From contig CAMLQY010000003.1 in NCBI GenBank assembly GCA_946482365.1, forward strand, positions 1-64,000: a stretch of DNA of 64,000 nt, read 5' to 3'. The position numbers and the translations under genes are program-made. This document shows positions 60,253 through 64,000 of the stretch, one piece after another. The notes beneath the pieces were generated by a model. It worked only from the letters and a program-made list of their open reading frames with translations, was not told the DNA's origin and did not search any database. The stretch is from an uncultured Actinomycetes bacterium. Its GTDB lineage: Bacteria; Actinomycetota; Thermoleophilia; Solirubrobacterales; 70-9. The first letter of the stretch is position 1. Every line of letters starts with the position of its first letter.

Positions 60253-60702
60253 ATGAATAAGGCCGCCGTTCTTTTTTTCGTCATAGTTGTGCTGCTCATT
60301 GCTGCAGGTTGTGGCTCGACAGGCGGCGATTCCACAAGTGGCAAGCTCGAACCAGCTGATGTTCGTCCAGCTCTTCGGACGCTTCCTTATGCTTTCACTC
60401 TTAAGCGAGTCCAGCGGCCGAATGGCAATGTGGCCTCATTCCGAGGTCGCGCACATGGACCTTATGACACAACTCTCGAATTTTCGATTGGGATCGGAGA
60501 CAAGCCAAGGCCTATTCCTGTTCCGGGCGCGGGAACGGGACACGTCGTGTGGAATGAAGAAGCAGGGTTTGTATTCAATGACGATGGTGAGGCCGCAGGG
60601 AAGTTTAAGACGGCCGCGCAATGGCGAGAGGTGTCTCGCATGGCGACGGACGTGGAACAGAGTCTATGCAGGGCGGCGACGGGGGAGCCTTGTCCGATAT
60701 AG
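60253..60702 (+). CDS. Small lipoprotein downstream of the giant protein
   Basis: The 149-aa product has a lipoprotein signal (VVLLIAAGC, Cys20) and a small beta-rich domain (FTLKRVQRPNGNVASFRGRAHG, IGIGDKPRPIPVPG). No family is recognised. It starts 7 bp after the giant gene's stop, so it is co-transcribed, and it is exported to the membrane surface, the right place to protect the cell from an extracellular amidase. An immunity role is inference only. Confidence 0.7.
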   Translation: MNKAAVLFFVIVVLLIAAGCGSTGGDSTSGKLEPADVRPALRTLPYAFTLKRVQRPNGNVASFRGRAHGPYDTTLEFSIGIGDKPRPIPVPGAGTGHVVWNEEAGFVFNDDGEAAGKFKTAAQWREVSRMATDVEQSLCRAATGEPCPI

Positions 60703-61670
60703 CGTTCGACAAGGGTTACCTAGCCAGGAAGTTGTCCCTCTTTGTCGTGACGCTGGTGATCTTGCTATGCCCTTTCATTACGAGTGACGTCAATGCTTCC
60801 TTCCCGGGCTCCTCTGGGATGATCGCAGTGCAACGCGCGCCGGATTTCCGGGCCCTGTCTTCTGAGATATGGCTATACGACTGGCAGACTGGGGCGAGCC
60901 ATCGTTTGACTTACCGGGGGTATGACCGTCGCCCCGCGTTCTCCCCAGACGGGAACCGGATTGCGTTTGTCAGCGATATTCCCCGCGGCTGGCTCAACAT
61001 CTGGAGTATCCGCTCTGACGGGTCGGGCCTCAGGCGCCTCACCAGGGGAAGAAAGGAACTATCTGCCGAGTCCCCAGCATTCAGTGCCGATGGACGTTGG
61101 GTCGCTTTTACCGCAGAGCCGTGGAGCGGAGTCCGAGAGATCCAGCGCGTTCCATCGACTGGCGGGCGAGCTCATACCCTGGTATCTGCGGGCCCCAGGG
61201 TAAACGCAACCGACCCAAACTTTTCTCCCGATGGCAAGAGCCTCGCCTGGGTGCAATGGCGCGAAGAATCAAACGTTCCCCCGAAGGTGTATATCGGGCG
61301 GTCGAACGGTCGTCGGGGGCGACCCGTGACCATCGGCTATGACCCCGAATTCTCTCCAGACGGGCGCGGCATCGTTTTCCTCCGTCAAGGACGTTGCCCC
61401 AGCGGCGCTCTACGTACGACGATTGCGGTTCGGTCATTGGACTCTGGACAGCAGTACCCATTGAAATCAACCTGCGGAGCTGAACGTGAAATGAGCGACC
61501 CCACCTACTCGCCCGATGGCAGCTGGATTGCATATACCGCATATCAAGAAGAACGTGCAGAAGTGGCGTTTATCCCAGTTCCAGGAATGTTCCCCACGAT
61601 CACACCTCTGGGTCGCCTGGGCATGGCACCATCGATCATCGCCGAGCCCAGCTGGCAGCCTACTCACTGA
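60666..61670 (+). CDS. TolB-like WD40/PD40 propeller protein
   Basis: The 334-aa product has an N-terminal hydrophobic segment (LFVVTLVILLCPFITSDVNA) for export and at least five PD40 repeats with FSPDG-type turns (PAFSPDGNRIAFVSD, PAFSADGRWVAFT, PNFSPDGKSLAWV, PEFSPDGRGIVFL, PTYSPDGSWIAYT), typical of TolB beta-propellers. It overlaps the lipoprotein gene by 37 nt from ATG 60666; a TTG at 60690 with GGGGGAG just upstream is an alternative. It is the third gene of the island's unit. Confidence 0.82.
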   Translation: MQGGDGGALSDIAFDKGYLARKLSLFVVTLVILLCPFITSDVNASFPGSSGMIAVQRAPDFRALSSEIWLYDWQTGASHRLTYRGYDRRPAFSPDGNRIAFVSDIPRGWLNIWSIRSDGSGLRRLTRGRKELSAESPAFSADGRWVAFTAEPWSGVREIQRVPSTGGRAHTLVSAGPRVNATDPNFSPDGKSLAWVQWREESNVPPKVYIGRSNGRRGRPVTIGYDPEFSPDGRGIVFLRQGRCPSGALRTTIAVRSLDSGQQYPLKSTCGAEREMSDPTYSPDGSWIAYTAYQEERAEVAFIPVPGMFPTITPLGRLGMAPSIIAEPSWQPTH

Positions 61671-61718
61671 GTTACGCGAAGATCTGACGATCTAGACTCG
61701 ATACGGCTGAAGTCAACT

Positions 61719-61750
61719 CAGCAACTGATGGTCGTCGTCTTCAGTTGCTG
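61719..61750 (+). terminator. Hairpin after the TolB-like gene
   Basis: CAGCAACTGA (61719-61728) and TCAGTTGCTG (61741-61750) form a 10-bp stem, followed by GATTGTTGGATTG. The rest of the 297-bp gap to the ferritin gene (61671-61967) shows only a GC-rich CGGCGCCGGCGCCG stretch and no supported gene. Confidence 0.5.
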
Positions 61751-61967
61751 GATTGTTGGATTGACTGACTCGATTGGACTTACAGCCCAACTCGACTGTC
61801 GGCGGCGCCGGCGCCGGGACGTGTTCGATGCCGGTTCACTTTGGCAGTTCGGCCAAGGGCCGCGCTTGGGGTGCAGTGCTCACTTCTGGTTCATGCTCTC
61901 ACTTGATCTGTCTTGCGTCCTGCTTGCGAACACGCGGTTTCACCTCGCGGCGGGGCTCGAGTCGACG

Positions 61968-62504
61968 CTAGCCGTTGCCGCCGCCCGCCATCGGCGGGGC
62001 GGTCGGGTCCGAGCCCCCCTCGCCGAGGCTCTCCCGGGCGATGTATTCCTCAGCGAGCAGCAGGTTGTCCTTCGAGCGCTCCACGACGTTGAGCAGGTCG
62101 CCCATCAGGGCTACCTCCTCGACCTGCTCCTTGACGAACCACTGGAGGAACTGCTCGGCGCGGTAGTCCTTGATCTCGCGTGCCAGCTCGAAGAGGGCGA
62201 AGATCTCGTCGCTGACCCGCTTCTCCTGCTCGAGCGCCATCCGCACGGGGGCGCTGCCGTCGGCGTAGGTCGTCTCCTGCGACTTGATATCCGGGATGTG
62301 GATCCCCTCGCCGACGTCGAGCAGGTACTGGATCATCATCATCGCGTGCTCGCGCTCCTCCATCGCCTGGCGATAGAAGAAGGCGGCCAGCCTGGGCAGG
62401 GTCTCGGCGTCGTAGTACACGGCGGCGCCGACGTACTGCTGTGAGGCGGCGAACTCGTTGGCGATCTGCTCGTTGAGGGCGTCGGCAAAGCTCTTCTCGG
62501 GCAT
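61968..62504 (-). CDS. Bacterial ferritin
   Basis: The 178-aa protein is a non-haem ferritin storing iron in a 24-mer shell. Di-iron ferroxidase ligands are visible: Glu in NEQIANEFAASQQYVG, EEREHAMMM, and the second pair in LALEQEKRVSDEI and WFVKEQVEE. The C-terminal tail is Gly/Pro-rich and flexible. The start ATG 62504 lies 9 bp from the end of the upstream enolase-superfamily gene, suggesting co-transcription. Confidence 0.93.
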   Translation of the reverse strand: MPEKSFADALNEQIANEFAASQQYVGAAVYYDAETLPRLAAFFYRQAMEEREHAMMMIQYLLDVGEGIHIPDIKSQETTYADGSAPVRMALEQEKRVSDEIFALFELAREIKDYRAEQFLQWFVKEQVEEVALMGDLLNVVERSKDNLLLAEEYIARESLGEGGSDPTAPPMAGGGNG

Positions 62505-62513
62505 TTGGTCCTT

Positions 62514-63575
62514 TCAGTCGTCCCAGCGAAATCCGGTGGGAGTCAGCTTAGGCTCCAGCGGACTAGTGGGTAGCCCCGGCGGTGGCTCCGCTTCGTTGTA
62601 GCCGCGAGGGGCGGTGTCGTTGGGGGTGTTGGGGTGGAAGAGGGAGGCGAGCACCTGGATCTGGCCGCGGCCGACGCCCAGCTCCCACTGGCCGCCGCCG
62701 TAAGCGCCGATGCCGTGCTCCGCGCAGTAGTCGTAGGTCTCGCAGAGCTCGCGCAGGCCGCCGATCCGCGAGGGCTTGACGTTGACCATCTTCGGCGGCC
62801 AGGGCAGCGCCTCGATGTCGGCGATCGAGTGGATCGGCGCGTCCCAGGTGATGCGGTCGCGCACCGGCTCGAGGATCGGCCGCGTCTCCTCGGTGACGTC
62901 GGGGTCCTCGATCCAGGCGTCGGGGAAGGCTTCGATCAGCTTCGCGTAGAGCACCGGGTCGGTCTCGACGTCGACCACCGTCCCCTTGTAGAAGCCCTTC
63001 AGGTCGAGCGAGTCGACGGCGCCGGTCGCGACCAGCTCGGCGACCAGCTCGTCGGTCCAGTCGTTGACCGGGTCGAGCTTGAAGCGCAGGCTGGGGTAGC
63101 GGTCGAGCTTGGCCCGCAGGGTCTCGATCGCCGACGGCCGCTCCTCGCCGGGCGAGAGACGCATCGAGCAGACGAACTCGACCGGGCGGGGCTCGCGGTC
63201 GACGGCCTCGGCCAGGCCCTTGCCCGCCTGGCGCAGGGCCAGGTCGAGCGCCGCCGACTCGAAGGCCCAGCGCCGGTAGAGGCGGGACACCTCGCGCTGC
63301 GGCTCGGCGGGGAAGGTGTCCAGCTCGCCCATCAGCCCGCAGAACTCGCCCAGGGTCGAAAAGCCGGTGATGTCGAGCGACGGGCCGGCGTCCTGGAAGG
63401 CGATGTGGTCGACCGGGTCGTAGGTGACGTCCTCGCCCAGCCCGTCCTCTCCGCCGCCCCACATGTGGATCACCGTGGAGAGGCGTTCGAAGCTGGGGAG
63501 GTGAAGCTCCAAGGGCTGGAGCTCGTAGCCCTCTATCTCCAGCGGGAGGTCTGCGAGGGCGTCGAAGGTGGGCAT
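62514..63575 (-). CDS. Enolase-superfamily protein (mandelate racemase/muconate lactonizing-like)
   Basis: The 353-aa protein has the capping domain and TIM barrel of the enolase superfamily. Likely metal ligands are seen at the ends of strands (FKLDPVNDW, DSLDLKGFY, WIEDPDVTEE, WDAPIHS) and a Lys in VNVKPSRIGGL. The barrel is shortened and it lacks a clear second catalytic Lys, so activity cannot be assigned. It is followed closely by ferritin, an odd pairing. Confidence 0.75.
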   Translation of the reverse strand: MPTFDALADLPLEIEGYELQPLELHLPSFERLSTVIHMWGGGEDGLGEDVTYDPVDHIAFQDAGPSLDITGFSTLGEFCGLMGELDTFPAEPQREVSRLYRRWAFESAALDLALRQAGKGLAEAVDREPRPVEFVCSMRLSPGEERPSAIETLRAKLDRYPSLRFKLDPVNDWTDELVAELVATGAVDSLDLKGFYKGTVVDVETDPVLYAKLIEAFPDAWIEDPDVTEETRPILEPVRDRITWDAPIHSIADIEALPWPPKMVNVKPSRIGGLRELCETYDYCAEHGIGAYGGGQWELGVGRGQIQVLASLFHPNTPNDTAPRGYNEAEPPPGLPTSPLEPKLTPTGFRWDD

Positions 63576-63595
63576 CGGTTGTGAGTGTATGGGGC

Positions 63596-64000
63596 GTGAA
63601 GCACGACGCTCATGGGTACTGGCTGGAGGAGGCTCCGGGGGTTGAGCTTGCTCCGGAGCTGGCGGGGGAGCGGAGGGCTGATGTGGTTGTGGTCGGGGGT
63701 GGGTACACGGGGATGTGGGCTGCCTGGCACGTCAAGCAGCTGGAGCCGGAGGCTCGGGTTGTGCTGCTGGAGGCCGGCAGGTGTGGCCATGGGCCTAGTG
63801 GGCGGAACGGGGGGTTCTGCAACGTGATGTGGTTCTCGCTGCCGAACATGCGTGGGCGCTGGGGGGACGCGGGGGCGCTGGCGGTGGCGCGAGCGGCTGA
63901 GGCGGCCGCAAGGGGAATTGGTGACTTCTGCGCCAGTGAGGGCGTCGACGCCTGGTACACGCGCGGCGGGTACCTGCAGGTCTCCACCGCGGAGGCGCAC
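63596..64000 (+). CDS. FAD-dependent oxidoreductase (DAO family), 3'-truncated by the window edge
   Basis: From GTG 63596 the frame is open to the window end (135 codons). The N-terminal FAD-binding Rossmann motif is VVVVGGGYTGMWAAWH with the second segment LLEAGRCGHGPSGRNGG, typical of amine/glycine oxidases such as gamma-glutamylputrescine oxidoreductase. It is divergent from the enolase-superfamily gene with 20 bp between starts. The substrate cannot be judged from this part. Confidence 0.85.
   Translation, partial: MKHDAHGYWLEEAPGVELAPELAGERRADVVVVGGGYTGMWAAWHVKQLEPEARVVLLEAGRCGHGPSGRNGGFCNVMWFSLPNMRGRWGDAGALAVARAAEAAARGIGDFCASEGVDAWYTRGGYLQVSTAEAH

Noticed and set aside
61728..62444. 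Plus-strand frame over the ferritin gene
   Set aside because: The ferritin ligands are on the minus strand; this is antisense and partly the intergenic GC-rich stretch.

Overview
The window is high-GC, gene-dense chromosomal DNA with many GTG starts and 1-8 nt gene overlaps. It most resembles a Thermoleophilia/Solirubrobacterales-type actinobacterium. That placement is an inference from three exported Lys-rich repeat proteins (NAVTTAKIK units), a fused double ThyX-like protein, a DUF4383 protein and a complete nuoA-N operon; no rRNA or tRNA gene is visible to confirm it.

Layout. 1-12 kb: the 3' part of a multidomain short-chain dehydrogenase, an FAD-linked alkyl-DHAP-synthase-like oxidase, a UbiA-type decaprenyl-phosphate phosphoribosyltransferase, citrate synthase, a PfkB kinase, a quinone oxidoreductase with a DEAD-box helicase, a histidine kinase/response regulator pair and an APH-like phosphotransferase. 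12-14.6 kb: three tandem exported Lys-rich repeat proteins. 14.6-28.4 kb: acyl-CoA dehydrogenase, RibD-C reductase, sulfotransferase, flippase-like membrane protein, a VapBC module, a TadE-like protein, CBS protein, double ThyX-like protein, VOC protein, nitrilase, AEC transporter and acyl-CoA synthetase. 28.5-43.7 kb: the 14-gene complex I operon on the minus strand, broken only by a small plus-strand DUF4242-like gene between nuoI and nuoJ. 43.8-52.9 kb: small membrane proteins, a SpoIID-like protein, SGNH hydrolase plus acyltransferase, a lipoprotein, a sigma factor, TetR, and two tandem S51 peptidases. 53-61.7 kb: an accessory-looking island with an IS481 transposase remnant, AT-rich DNA, a 2145-aa secreted protein (coiled coil, NHL propeller, seven VSC..CxAVG repeats, C-terminal Amidase_6-like domain), a small lipoprotein and a TolB-like propeller. 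62-64 kb: ferritin, an enolase-superfamily protein and the start of an FAD oxidoreductase.

The most unusual signal is a set of long inverted repeats scattered through gene ends, short gaps and even coding sequence. In one family (four copies at 30044, 33905, 36796 and 46606) a 24-nt loop is nearly invariant while the flanking 26-27-bp arms are different at each site yet perfectly or almost perfectly self-complementary. Three copies sit in nuoM, nuoJ and nuoG and are translated in frame. A second family (4455, 22211) has a different partly conserved core with locus-specific arms, and a third (938, 26251, 26542, 28421) has conserved ends with variable middles; two near-identical 101-bp copies bracket the acyl-CoA synthetase gene. 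Together they look like several classes of palindromic element whose arms are re-made from local sequence at each site.
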